Shown here piece after piece: positions 25,263 to 38,189 of a stretch of DNA of 64,000 bases. Within the stretch, counting starts at the first letter, position 1, and each line of letters opens with the position of its first letter. The notes under the pieces were generated by a model. That model was given only the letters and a program-made list of their open reading frames with translations. It was not told where the DNA came from and did no database searches. The DNA lies in contig JASFXZ010000009.1 of the NCBI GenBank assembly GCA_032209605.1, positions 18,215,553-18,279,552 on the forward strand. The letters are read 5' to 3'. A program made the translations under genes and the position numbers. The DNA comes from Mactromeris polynyma. Its lineage: Eukaryota; Mollusca; Bivalvia; Venerida; Mactridae.

Positions 25263-26322
25263 ATAAGGAATACATCATGGAACGTGAACAATTAGACAAC
25301 ATGTCTGTCTGAACACAGGAAGGAGAGGGTGAAATAATGTCCAGTATTTCACATAATTATAACTGTTTGAAATCTAACAAACTGAACTTGAACAGGAAAC
25401 ATATTCAATTAAGCACTAATAAATTTGGTTGGATATATCAAAAGGACACAGGAAGAGTAAGGTAAGGATAAGGAACTGCAATATACATTTAAAAGCCTAC
25501 AACAATGGTAAATAAATGTACAGAATTGTATATATATATGTGGAAAAATTTAGTCTAGAGCATGACAAATGATCAATACAATTTTAATAAACAATACAGT
25601 AACATCTAAGTACTTGGATCTGGTCACACAACTAAAATGCAGATCTAACACAAACACGCGTCTTCCTTCCTACATAAACCTCACAGTACCACTTACTAAA
25701 GTATGGATGACCAATATGGGGTGTGAGGTGACCTGCCAACCCTATTTCAGTATAAATGATGCACACCTAGTATATTCTTAAATTCATTAGGGGAAAAGAA
25801 ACAAGCTTTATAACCAACTTCAAATTCACTGTTTTATAATTATACACTTTCAGTAAATATAAGACCAATTACATGAATATCACTTTAATACCATGATTAT
25901 ATTAGGGGACCTGAGAGAAGCAGCTTGCATTATGACTGGTACCCAACATTATCACACACAAATTATCATCATCAACATGAATTTTATAAAATGACTGCAT
26001 AACTTTTATCCATCATATTAAGTTACATTACAAATACCCTAAGGACAAGGACATTATTCCACTATTACAGTCATGTACAAACGTCGAACGTCTTCCATAA
26101 GACATGGAACCTTACTCTGTTCGCACCATGTGTTTTCATGTGCACATTGAAAGCCTCAACACAGATAATACCCACCCATCAAGCAAAATATTATATAACT
26201 TAGGATATTTATAGATAAGATACTGTAACCACCCAGTACACATTGAGTACATGAACCCATTAATTTTGTCTTATAAAACTGTTGAGGTTGACATAATTAT
26301 TTTTCTCAGTTCAATGCAAGAG

Positions 26323-26480
26323 ATATTAAGTTGTTACAGGGAACGTCACATACACAAAACAATGACTCCCCACACAGATCCCGGGAAAATTACAACAGGA
26401 AACAAAACACTAGGCACTGAGCAGGTGCAAGGGTAAACATGCATTGGAACAGGAACGGTCTGGTTGACCAATAAACATAT
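26323..26480. repeat. Dispersed repeat, copy B
   Basis: Second copy of the repeat at 25104-25262: 'ttaagttgttacagggaa', 'ccccacacagatc', 'aggcactgagcaggtg'. Together the two could be a local duplication or two insertions of one family. Confidence 0.7.
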
Positions 26481-26708
26481 TTAAGTGCAGTGCAAATCAG
26501 ACCAAATATTTGTTCCAACTTTTTAAAGTTTTAAACCTTTTACTACTTGTAGCAAGAACCACACCAAATGCTTCTTTCAGACTTTTCAACCCACACTTCC
26601 AATATACTTTAGCTGATCATATTGTGAGCATAGTGAATGTTATGAAAAAATGTCTGAAATATCAATGCTAGGAGTTTATGACAATCATAGTTATAGTGGG
26701 TGTTTTGT

Positions 26709-27084
26709 ATTGAATGTGATATATTCAGCTGGGTTAGCTGTTGGTACATGTTAACACTGAATGTGATATATTCAGCTGGGTTAGCTGTTGGTACATGTTA
26801 ACATTGAATGTGATATATTCAGCTGGGTTAGCTGTTGGTGCATGTTAACATTGAATGTGATATATTCAGCTGGGTTAGCTGTTGGTGCATGTTAACATTG
26901 AATGTGATATATTCAGCTGGTTAAGCTGTTGGTACATGTTAACATTGAATGTGATATATTCAGCTGGGTTAGCTGTTGGTGCATGTTAACATTGAATGTG
27001 ATATATTCAGCTGGTTAAGCTGTTGGTGCATGTTAACATTAAATGTGATATATTCAGCTGGGTAAGCTATCAGTGCATGTTGAC
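26709..27084. repeat. 47-bp tandem repeat, eight copies
   Basis: Units start at 26709, 26756, 26803, 26850, 26897, 26944, 26991 and 27038 with 'attgaatgtgatatattcag' followed by 'ctgggttagctgttggt' and 'gcatgttaac'. Copies differ by only a few substitutions, except the last, which is more diverged. Confidence 0.95.
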
Positions 27085-27650
27085 AGATATTAATTACCAT
27101 ATAATACATGTGAGTAATGCTTCAACATTTTTCCTAGGTCATAGATTTATGAATAAAATTATCTTTTATCATTCTTTTATTACAACACTGTTAAAAGCTA
27201 TTAAATAACTGTCAGAAATAATGCACCACTGTTTCATGTTCTGGATTTGCATTTAACTCCACCTACATTTAACTTCTACATTAAACTTGGGAATTAAACT
27301 ATCTAGGCCAATAAGGGTCACCCTCATCAAGCAATAACTGAAGTTAACCTGTATTATCAATGGAGCATCCTCATGGAATGCACATACTGAATGTCATTTT
27401 CATGGTTCAAGTACAACTTCTGAGGTAAAATTCAAGTATTTTTCAATGTTTTATCAAGTACCTTTTCTCAGGCTTGCAAGGACTGTCTTTATTGCCAATT
27501 CAGCAAAAAGGTAAACAACAATGGCACCAGGTCATGATAAATGAAAAAACAGAAATGTCACTTTGAGTAAATCACTATAAAATGGGCAACCCATACATAT
27601 TCGGATAGACAAATTACATTCATTCTTCCCACAATGCAAAGTTACTGACA
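27085..27650. other. No gene recognised
   Basis: AT-rich spacer between the 47-bp and 713-bp arrays; nothing else seen. Confidence 0.4.
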
Positions 27651-27654
27651 AAGT

Positions 27655-30600
27655 ACTTTTTCAAGAAGTTTAAGGCAAATCTCAAGAAGTTTTCGCTTTG
27701 CAGACATGTAAAGCATGTACATCAGATGAACAGAATTATATTACATTCACTGGAAAAATCTACATAGTGTAATGAAATTGCTCTCTGCTTCATTTGAATG
27801 TTATTAATATTTCTAAGTGAAATTTTCACATGGTTGCACATGATCGCCTAATTAGAGTAGAAATAATTGAAATCAAGATATATACACACTACTCAATTGA
27901 TATTTAACAAATGTAAGAGTATTACTTGTTTAGATCAGTTTTCATCTCACTATATGACCCTACATGGTTTGCTGGTGCCCTGAAATCTTTCGATCAGATC
28001 CTCACCAACTCACATGTAGGGGCATATCAAGAAGACATTACGCCACCCTGCTCATTGATTCCTGAGGTACCCTGAATCAAATCGCCTATTGCATGGATGG
28101 ACCAGCTCCTTACCCCAGGAATCATGAACAGGGTGGTGCACTGTGTGAAAACTGATCTAAGCAAGTAATATTCAACAACAGATGTGTTTTCTGCTACATG
28201 TATTATTGAAGTCGATATCAAGACACTGGAAGATTAATAAAAACTTGATTTAGCAAACCTTAGCAATTATGTCATTAAGCTTAAGGCAAATCTCAAGAAG
28301 TTGCAGACATGTAAAGCATGTACATCAGATGAACACAATTATATTACACTCACTTTGATGTAATTACATGGAAGCTTAATCCAAATTTATAACAGCTGAA
28401 ATTCATACTGACACATTGTTAACATGAAAAGAAGGAACACATGTAATAACATTATTTGATCACTGGAAAAATCTACATAGTGTAATGAAATTGCTCTCTG
28501 CTTCATTTGAATGTTATTAATATTTCTAAGTGAAATTTTCACATGGTTGCACATGATCGCCTAATTAGAGTAGAAATAATTGAAATCAAGTTATATACAC
28601 ACTACTCAATTGATATTTAACAAATGTAAGAGTATTACTAGTTTAGACCAGTTTTCATCTCACTATATGACCCTACATGGTTTGCTGGTGCCCTGAAATC
28701 TTTCAATCAGATCCTCACCAACTCACATGTAGGGGCATATCAAGAAGACAGTACGCCACCCTGCTCATTGATTCCCGAGGTACCCTGAATCAAATCGCCT
28801 ATTGCATGGATGGACCAGCTCCTTACCCCAGGAATCATGAACAGGGTGGTGCACTGTGTGAAAACTGATCTAAGCAAGTAATATTCAACAACAGATGTGT
28901 TTTCTGCTAAATGTATTAATGAAGTCTATATCAAGACACTGGAAGATTAATAAAAACTTGATTTAGCAAACCTTAGCAATTATGTCATTAAGTTTAAGGC
29001 AAATCTCAAGAAGTTGCAGATATGTAAAGCATGTACATCAGATGAACACAATTATATTACACTCACTTTGATGTAATTACATGGAAGCTTAATCCAAATT
29101 TATAACAGCTGAAATTCATACTGACACATTGTTAACATGAAAAGAAGGAACACATGTAATAACATTATTTGATCACTGGAAAAATCTACATAGTGTAATG
29201 AAATTGCTCTCTGCTTCATTTGAATGTTATTAATATTTCTAAGTGAAATTTTCACATGGTTGCACATGATCGCCTAATTAGAGTAGAAATAATTGAAATC
29301 AAGATATATACACACTACTCAATTGATATTTAACAAATGTAAGAGTATTACTTGTTTAGACCAGTTTTCATCTCACTATATGACCCTACATGGTTTGCTG
29401 GTGCCCTGAAATCTATCGATCAGATCCTCACCAACTCATATGTAGGGGCATATCAAGAAGACAGTACGCCACCCTGCTCATTGATTCCTGAGGTACCCTG
29501 AATCAAAACGCCTATTGCATGGATGGACCAGCTCCTTACCCCAGGAATCATGAACAGGGTGGTGCACTGTGTGAAAACTGATCTAAGCAAGTAATATTCA
29601 ACAACAGATGTGTTTTCTGCTAAATGTATTAATGAAGTCGATATCAAGACACTGGAAGATTAATAAAAACTTGATTTAGCAAACCTTAGCAATTATGTCA
29701 TTAAGTTTAAGGCAAATCTCAAGAAGTTGCAGATATGTAAAGCATGTACATCAGATGAACACAATTATTTTACACTCACTTTGATGTAATTACATGGAAG
29801 CTTAATCCAAATTTATAACAGCTGAAATTCATACTGACACATTGTTAACATGAAAAGAAGGAACACATGTAATAACATTATTTGATCACTGGAAAAATCT
29901 ACATAGTGTAATGAAATTGCTCTCTGCTTCATTTGAATGTTATTAATATTTCTAAGTGAAATTTTCACATGGTTGCACATGATCGCCTAATTAGAGTAGA
30001 AATAATTGAAATCAAGATATATACACACTACTCAATTGATATTTAACAAATGTAAGAGTATTACTTGTTTAGACCAGTTTTCATCTCACTATATGACCCT
30101 ACATGGTTTGCTAGTGCCCTGAAATCTTTCGATCAGATCCTCACCAACTCACATGTAGGGGCATATCAAGAAGACAGTACGCCACCCTGCTCATTGATTC
30201 CTGAGGTACCCTGAATCAAATCGCCTATTGCATGGATGGACCAGCTCCTTACCCCAGGAATCATGAACAGGGTGGTGCACTGTGTGAAAACTGATCTAAG
30301 CAAGTAATATTCAACAACAGATGTGTTTTCTTCTAAATGTATTAATGAAGTCTATATCAAGACACTGGAAGATTAATAAAAACTTGATTTAGCAAACCTT
30401 AGCAATTATGTCATTAAGTTTAAAGCAAATCTCAAGAAGATGCAGACATGTAAAGCATGTACATCAGATGAACACAATTATATTACACTCACTTTGATGT
30501 AATTACATGGAAGCTTAATCCAAATTTATAACAGCTGAAATTCATACTGACACATTGTTAACATGAAAAGAAGGAACACATGTAATAACATTATTTGATC

Positions 30601-33600
30601 ACTGGAAAAATCTACATAGTGTAATGAAATTGCTCTCTGCTTCATTTGAATGTTATTAATATTTCTAAGTGAAATTTTCACATGGTTGCACATGATCGCC
30701 TAATTAGAGTAGAAATAATTGAAATCAAGATATATACACACTCCTCAATTGATATTTAACAAATGTAAGAGTATTACTTGTTTAGACCAGTTTTCATCTC
30801 ACTATATGACCCTACATGGTTTGCTAGTGCCCTGAAATCTTTCGATCAGATCCTCACCAACTCACATGTAGGGGCATATCAAGAAGACAGTACGCCACCC
30901 TGCTCATTGATTCCCGAGGTACCCTGAATCAAATCGCCTAATGCATGGATGGACCAGCTCCTTACCCCAGGAATCATGAACAGGGTGGTGCACTGTGTGA
31001 AAACTGATCTAAGCAAGTAATATTCAACAACAGATGTGTTTTCTGCTAAATGTATTAATGAAGTCTATATCAAGACACTGGAAGATTAATAAAAACTTGA
31101 TTTAGCAAACCTTAGCAATTATGTCATTAAGTTTAAGGCAAATCTCAAGAAGTTGCAGACATGTAAAGCATGTACATCAGATGAACACAATTATATTACA
31201 CTCACTTTGATGTAATTACATGGAAGCTTAATCCAAATTTATAACAGCTGAAATTCATACTGACACATTGTTAACATGAAAAGAAGGAATACATGTAATA
31301 ACATTATTTGATCACTGGAAAAATCTACATAGTGTAATGAAATTGCTCTCTGCTTCATTTGAATGTTATTAATATTTCTAAGTGAAATTTTCACATGGTT
31401 GCACATGATCGCCTAATTAGAGTAGAAATAATTGAAATCAAGATATATACACACTACTCAATTGATATTTAACAAATGTAAGAGTATTACTTGTTTAGAC
31501 CAGTTTTCATCTCACTATATGACCCTACATGGTTTGCTGGTGCCCTGAAATCTTTCGATCAGATCCTCACCAACTCACATGTAGGGGCATATCAAGAAGA
31601 CAGTACGCCACCCTGCTCATTGATTCCTGAGGTACCCTGAATCAAATCGCCTATTGCATGGATGGACCAGCTCCTTACCCCAGGAATCATGAACAGGGTG
31701 GTGCACTGTGTGAAAACTGATCTAAGCAAGTAATATTCAACAACAGATGTGTTTTCTGCTAAATGTATTAATGAAGTCTATATCAAGACACTGGAAGATT
31801 AATAAAAACTTGATTTAGCAAACCTTAGCAATTATGTCATTAAGTTTAAGGCAAATCTCAAGAAGTTGCAGACATGTAAAGCATGTACATCAGATGAACA
31901 TAATTATATTACACCCACTTTGATGTAATTACATGGAAGCTCAATCCGAATTAATACCAGCTGAAATTTATACTGACACATTGGTTACAATAAAAGAAGG
32001 AACACATGTTATAACATTATTTGATCACTGGAAAAATCTACATAGTGTAATGAAATTGCTCTCTGCTTCATTTGAATATTATTAATATTTCTAAGTGAAA
32101 TTTTCACATGGTTGCACATGATCGCCTAATTAGAGTAGAAATAATTGAAATCAAGATATATACACACTACTCAATTGATATTTAACAAATGTAAGAGTAT
32201 TACTTGTTTAGACCAGTTTTCATCTCACTATATGACCCTACATGGTTTGCTAGTGCCCTGAAATCTTTCAATCAGATCCTCACCAACTCACATGTAGGGG
32301 CATATCAAGAAGACAGTACGCCACCCTGCTCATTGATTCCTGAGGTACCCTGAATCAAATCGCCTATTGCATGGATGGACCAGCTCCTTACCCCAGGAAT
32401 CATGAACAGGGTGGTGCACTGTGTGAAAACTGATCTAAGCAAGTAATATTCAACAACAGATGTGTTTTCTGCTAAATGTATTAATGAAGTCTATATCAAG
32501 ACACTGGAAGATTAATAAAAACTTGATTTAGCAAACCTTAGCAATTATGTCATTAAGTTTAAGGCAAATCTCAAGAAGATGCAGACATGTAAAGCATGTA
32601 CATCAGATGAACACAATTATATTACACTCACTTTGATGTAATTACATGGAAGCTTAATCCAAATTTATAACAGCTGAAATTCATACTGACACATTGTTAA
32701 CATGAAAAGAAGGAACACATGTAATAACATTATTTGATCACTGGAAAAATCTACATAGTGTAATGAAATTGCTCTCTGCTTCATTTGAATGTTATTAATA
32801 TTTCTAAGTGAAATTTTCACATGGTTGCACATGATCGCCTAATTAGAGTAGAAATAATTGAAATCAAGATATATACACACTACTCAATTGATATTTAACA
32901 AATGTAAGAGTATTACTTGTTTAGACCAGTTTTCATCTCACTATATGACCCTACATGGTTTGCTGGTGCCCTGAAATCTTTCGATCAGATCCTCACCAAC
33001 TCACATGTAGGGGCATATCAAGAAGACAGTACGCCACCCTGCTCATTGATTCCTGAGGTACCCTGAATCAAAACGCCTATTGCATGGATGGACCAGCTCC
33101 TTACCCCAGGAATCATGAACAGGGTGGTGCACTGTGTGAAAACTGATCTAAGCAAGTAATATTCAACAACAGATGTGTTTTCTGCTAAATGTATTAATGA
33201 AATCTATATCAAGACACTGGAAGATTAATAAAAACTTGATTTAGCAAACCTTAGCAATTATGTCATTAAGTTTAAGGCAAATCTCAAGAAGTTGCAGACA
33301 TGTAAAGCATGTACATCAGATGAACACAATTATATTACACTCACTTTGATGTAATTACATGGAAGCTTAATCCAAATTTATAACAGCTGAAATTCATACT
33401 GACCCATTGTTAACATGAAAAGAAGGAACACATGTAATAACATTATTTGATCACTGGAAAAATCTACCTAGTGTAATGAAATTGCTCTCTGCTTCATTTG
33501 AATGTTATTAATATTTCTAAGTGAAATTTTCACATGGTTGCACATGATCGCCTAATTAGAGTAGAAATAATTGAAATCAAGATATATACACACTACTCAA

Positions 33601-34700
33601 TTGATATTTAACAAATGTAAGAGTATTACTTGTTTAGACCAGTTTTCATCTCACTATATGACCCTACATGGTTTGCTGGTGCCCTGAAATCTATCGATCA
33701 GATCCTCACCAACTCACATGTAGGGGCATATCAAGAAGACAGTACGCCACCCTGCTCATTGATTCCTGAGGTACCCTGAATCAAATCGCCTATTGCATGG
33801 ATGGACCAGCTCCTTACCCCAGGAATCATGAACAGGGTGGTGCACTGTGTGAAAACTGATCTAAGCAAGTAATATTCAACAACAGATGTGTTTTCTGCTA
33901 AATGTATTAATGAAGTCTATATCAAGACACTGGAAGATTAATAAAAACTTGATTTAGCAAACCTTAGCAATTATGTCATTAAGTTTAAGGCAAATCTCAA
34001 GAAGTTGCAGACATGTAAAGTATGTACATCAGATGAACATAATTATATTACACCCACTTTGATGTAATTACATGGAAGCTTAATCCGAATTAATACCAGC
34101 TGAAATTTATACTGACACATTGGTTACAATAAAAGAAGGAACACATGTTATAACATTATTTGATCACTGGAAAAATCTACATAGTGTAATGAAATTGCTC
34201 TCTGCTTCATTTGAATGTTATTAATATTTCTTAGTGAAACTTTCACACGGTTGCACATGATCACCTATTTAGAGTAGAAATAATTGAAATCAAGATATAT
34301 ACACACTGGTACTTAATAGATACTAAACAAATGTAAGAGTATTACTTGTTTAGATCAGTTTTCATCTCACTATATGACCCTACATGGTTTGCTGGTGCCC
34401 TGAAATCTTTCGATCAGCTCCTCACCAGCTCACATGTAGGGGCATATCAGTAAGACAGTACGCCACCCTGCTCATTGATTCCTGAGGTACCCTGAATCAA
34501 ATCGCCTATTGCATGGATGGACCAGCTCCTTACCCCAGGAATCATGAACAGGGTGGTGCACTGTGTGAAAACTGATCTAAGCAAGTAATATTCAACAATA
34601 GATGTGTTTTCTGCTAAATGTTATTATAAAGTTGATAACAAGACACTGGAAGATTAATAAAAACTTGATTTAGCAAACCTCTTAGCAATTATGTCATTAA
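27655..34700. repeat. 713-bp tandem array, ten copies
   Basis: The landmark 'ggcatatca' (followed by agaagac) occurs at 28021, 28734, 29447, 30160, 30873, 31586, 32299, 33012 and 33725 (period exactly 713), then 34441 (716). The first copy is about 104 bp short through a deletion between two 'cact' words. The tenth copy is clearly more diverged, as expected for an array edge. Units 6 and 9 share a variant (e.g. 'ccgaattaataccagctg'). Each unit contains an inverted pair, 'ccctacatg' and 'catgtaggg', about 50 bp apart, and open frames of 64 codons or fewer that I regard as chance. An old related copy lies at 36890-37310. Confidence 0.95.
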
Positions 34701-34844
34701 ATGGCACAAGACATGATGCGAAACATACCTATTTTCGTTCTTAACACTGAACAAGTCATATGAGACTGCCACTTGCCTATGAATACACTAGTCAGTGACT
34801 AAACTGGATTCCATGGTGACCAGACTGCCCCATTATAGCCTCAG

Positions 34845-35019
34845 CATTTATCCATACTTTGATGCACTGTTATATACAGCATTTATCCATACTTTGATGC
34901 ACTGTTTTATACAGCATTTATCCATACTTTGATGCACTGTTATATACAGCATTTATCCATACTTTGATGCACTGTTTTATACAGCATTTATCCATACTTT
35001 GATGCACTGTTATATACAG
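34845..35019. repeat. 35-bp tandem repeat, five copies in alternating forms
   Basis: Units 'catttatccatactttgatg' plus 'cactgttatatacag' start at 34845, 34880, 34915, 34950 and 34985. The end of the unit alternates strictly between gttatatacag and gttttatacag (A-B-A-B-A), so the effective unit of recent amplification is 70 bp. Confidence 0.92.
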
Positions 35020-35415
35020 CATTTTTATATATTATACTGCATTGTCTATACTATTATGCAACATGACATTAACATTCCTTGAATAAGTTCATTCACATAT
35101 TCCATGGCAAACATACTAGTATGTAAACATTAATGATTCCCCACATCTCGAGACACATGATTATCAAGAAAGCATTATATGGTCAAAAATAACATTCAAT
35201 TAAAAATCGGAACATGCTGGAAGCAACAGACATTATACTGGGGGTATAAACGCTAGATAGAGATGGTATGAACATCATACAACATTCAGATGTACTACTT
35301 GACACATTGGTTCAAGAGATATCTTCCTGGAGACACCCAGTAGTTTCTATATTGTATTAATACTAAAGTTCCCCACTAAATTACCCATATCAGTACATGA
35401 AAGGTCTTCCTAGCG

Positions 35416-35640
35416 AGAGAGACACTGTACATATTGGTACCACAGACATATTTCTAGAGAGACACTGTACATATTGGTACCACATACATATTTCTAGGGA
35501 GACACTGTACATATTGGTACCACAGACATTGTACATATTGGTACCACATACATATTTCTAGGGAGACACTGTACATATTGGTACCACAGACATATTTCTA
35601 GAGAGACACTGTACATATTGGTACCACAGACATATTTATG
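35416..35640. repeat. 40-bp tandem repeat, about six copies
   Basis: Units of 'agagagacactgtacatatt' plus 'ggtaccacagacatatttct' repeat with one copy shortened near 35529. Each carries a GGTACC. A single version of this unit is found in the paralogous block near 37535. Confidence 0.9.
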
Positions 35641-35669
35641 GAATCATATATAACCTTACTAATGGGATA

Positions 35670-36860
35670 AAGGACATGCAGGAGTTACACAGCTTTATAG
35701 AATTGTAAAAAGACTTGCCAAGGTCATACAGCATTATAGACTAGTAAAAAAGACTTGCTGGATTCACACAGCATTATAGACTTGTAAAATGACTTGCTGG
35801 AGTCGCACAGCGTTATAGACTTGTAAAAAGACTTGACAGAGTCACGCAGCATTATAGACTCATACAGACTTGCCGGAGTCACACAGCTTTATAGACTTGT
35901 AAAAAGACTTGCCTGAGTCACACACCATTACAGACTCATAAAAAGACTTGCCAAAGGCACACACCATTACAGACTCATAAAAAGACTTGCCTGAGTCACA
36001 CAGCATTACAGACTCATTAAAAGACTTGCCCGAGTCACACAACATTATAGACTCATTAAAAGACTTGCCTGAGAAACACAGCATTATAGACTCATTAAAA
36101 GACTTGCCAAAGTCACACAGCATTATAGACTTGTGATGACCGTATTGACTCATAAAAATACTTGCATGAATTGCAAACTTGTAGACTTGTTGAAAAACAG
36201 AATGGAGTCACCCAGTCTTGTAGACTTGTTGAAGTACACAAGGGAGTCACCAAGCCTTGCAGACCTTTGGAAAAACCATAACGGAACCACACAGCCTTGT
36301 AGACATGTGGAAAGAAGTAAGGGAGTAACACAGCCTTGTAGACTCCAGGAACTGCATACGGGAGCCAACCTGCCTTGCTGACTTGTGGAAAGGCATTAGG
36401 GAGTCACAAAGCCTTGTAGACTTGTTGTAAAGACATAAGGAAGCCAACCAGCCTTATTGACTTGTGGAAGGGCATCAGGGAGTCACAAAGCCTTATAGAC
36501 TTGTGAAAAAACAATAGGGAGTCGTACAGCCTTGTAGACTCTTGGAAAGACATAAGGGAGTCACACAGCCTTGTAGACTCACAAAAATACATTAGGGAGT
36601 CACCCAGCCTTGTTGCCTGCTGAAGACTTGCAGGAGTCACACATACACTTACACTAGCAAAAAGACATAAGGGAGTCACACAGCCTTGTTGCCTGGTTAA
36701 GACTTGCAGGAGTCACACATACACTTACACTAGCAAAAGGACATAAGGGTGTCACACAGCCTTGTTGCCTGGTTAAGCCTTGCAGGATTCACACATACAC
36801 TTACACTAGCAAAAATGCATAAGGGAGTCACAAAGCCTTATAGACTGGCTAAAAATTATA
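35670..36860. repeat. 39-bp minisatellite, ~30 diverged copies
   Basis: The unit is of the type 'agtcacacagcattatagac' plus 'tcattaaaagacttgcc'. The left half (to ~36180) and right half ('gggagtcacacagccttgta' plus 'gacttgtggaaagacataa') are two subfamilies. At 36600-36845 the unit is a 78-bp dimer repeated three times. Because 39 is a multiple of three, open frames of 66-97 codons appear on both strands with a 13-residue period; these are a by-product, not genes. A separate patch of the same family is at 39930-40245. Confidence 0.9.
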
Positions 36861-36889
36861 TCAGTTTCACTTTAATAACATAGAATTTA

Positions 36890-37660
36890 ATTTTTTATTC
36901 CAGCTGAAATTTGAGCACTGAAAGAATTTACATGGTGTTATAAATTGTTCTCTAATTTATATGAATGTTATTAATATTTCAATGTGAAATTTTCACTGGA
37001 CGGTACACAATCTCAAAGTGTAAGCAGAAATAAAGATATCAAGATATATAGGTGCTATTCGATAGATACTAAACAAATGTAGGAGTAGTACTTGTTTAGA
37101 TCAGTTTTCATCTCAATATATCTTGACAGTACGCCACCCTGTTAATTGATTCCTGAGGTACCCTGAATCAAATCCTCTATTCCATGGATGGACCAGCTCC
37201 TTACCCCAGAAATCATCAACAGGACAGTCCAGTGTGAAAACTGATCGAAGCAAGTAATATTCAACAACAGATGTGTTTTCTGCAAAACGTTATAATGAAG
37301 TCAATCATCTCCATACGGGGGTTAAACACAAGATAGTGGTGCTATGAACATCATACAACAGTCACATGTACTACTTGGTACATTGATCCAAGGGATGTTG
37401 GCCTTCAGTCACCCAGTAGTTTCTATATTGTATTTTTACTCCAGTCCCACACTAAATTGCCAATATTAGTCAAAGGAATGTCTTCTTAGAGATTTTTACA
37501 TATTTCTTAAGACATGCATGACTCTATATATTGGTACCACAGGCATATATTAATGGCAACACAGGCAATCATATAGAACCGTCTAGACCGCTGCAGACTA
37601 AAGGACATCACACATCTGTACAGACTGGTGCAAAGACTTAAGGGTGTGATCTCTTATACT
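36890..37660. repeat. Diverged paralogous block of the region 34.3-35.7 kb
   Basis: 36890-37310 matches one 713-bp unit ('cgccaccctg', 'gattcctgaggtaccctgaa', 'atggatggaccagctcctta'). 37310-37500 matches 35230-35400 ('gaacatcatacaaca', 'cacccagtagtttctatatt'). 37530-37560 holds one 'ttggtaccacaggcatat' unit, and 37590-37640 holds what looks like one 39-bp unit. Order is the same as in the left block, but each element is present once. Confidence 0.8.
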
Positions 37661-37936
37661 ACAGACTGTTTAATCTGCTAATGGGCTCTCTTAAAATCTC
37701 CTTAACCCATTACATACCAACATTGTTATCAGTCATTACATTGTAACAATCAACAATTTACCAAGTCAAAGTTTTATGTATGCATTTTGGAGTGTGCCTT
37801 AAATAGAGTATCGACTACTTATTTCATCAAACTTAAGATGCGAACTGAATACACCTACAGATTTATGTGTTCATACAGACTTAAAATTTTATTTTTGATT
37901 GCGGTTTATTTTTTACCTAAGAGGCAGCATTGCTAC
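37661..37936. other. No gene recognised
   Basis: AT-rich spacer before the 27-bp array. An open frame entering the array from here has no ATG start and is not supported. Confidence 0.4.
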
Positions 37937-38179
37937 TCAGTAGGAGACAGTATTGTTACCCAGTCAGTAGGAGACAACATTGTTACCCAGTCAGTAGAAG
38001 ACAGTATTGTTACCCAGTCAGTAGGAGACAGTATTGTTACCCAGTCAGTAGGAGACAACATTGTTACCCAGTCAGTAGGAGACAGTATTGTTACCCAGTC
38101 AGTAGGAGACAACATTGTTACCCAGTCAGTAGAAGGCAGCATTATAACACATTCAATAGGAGGCAGCATTGTTACCCAG
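37937..38179. repeat. 27-bp tandem repeat, nine copies
   Basis: Nine units of 'tcagtaggagacagtattgt' plus 'tacccag' start every 27 bp from 37937 to 38153. They vary mainly between acagtatt and acaacatt. The period keeps frames open on both strands (9-residue repeats); I see no splice borders or start that would make it coding. Confidence 0.95.
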
Positions 38180-38189
38180 ACAGTATTAT

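Noticed and set aside
35860..36679. Overlapping open frames on both strands in the 39-bp minisatellite
   Set aside because: The period is a multiple of three, so frames stay open by arithmetic; there are no starts or splice borders of note.
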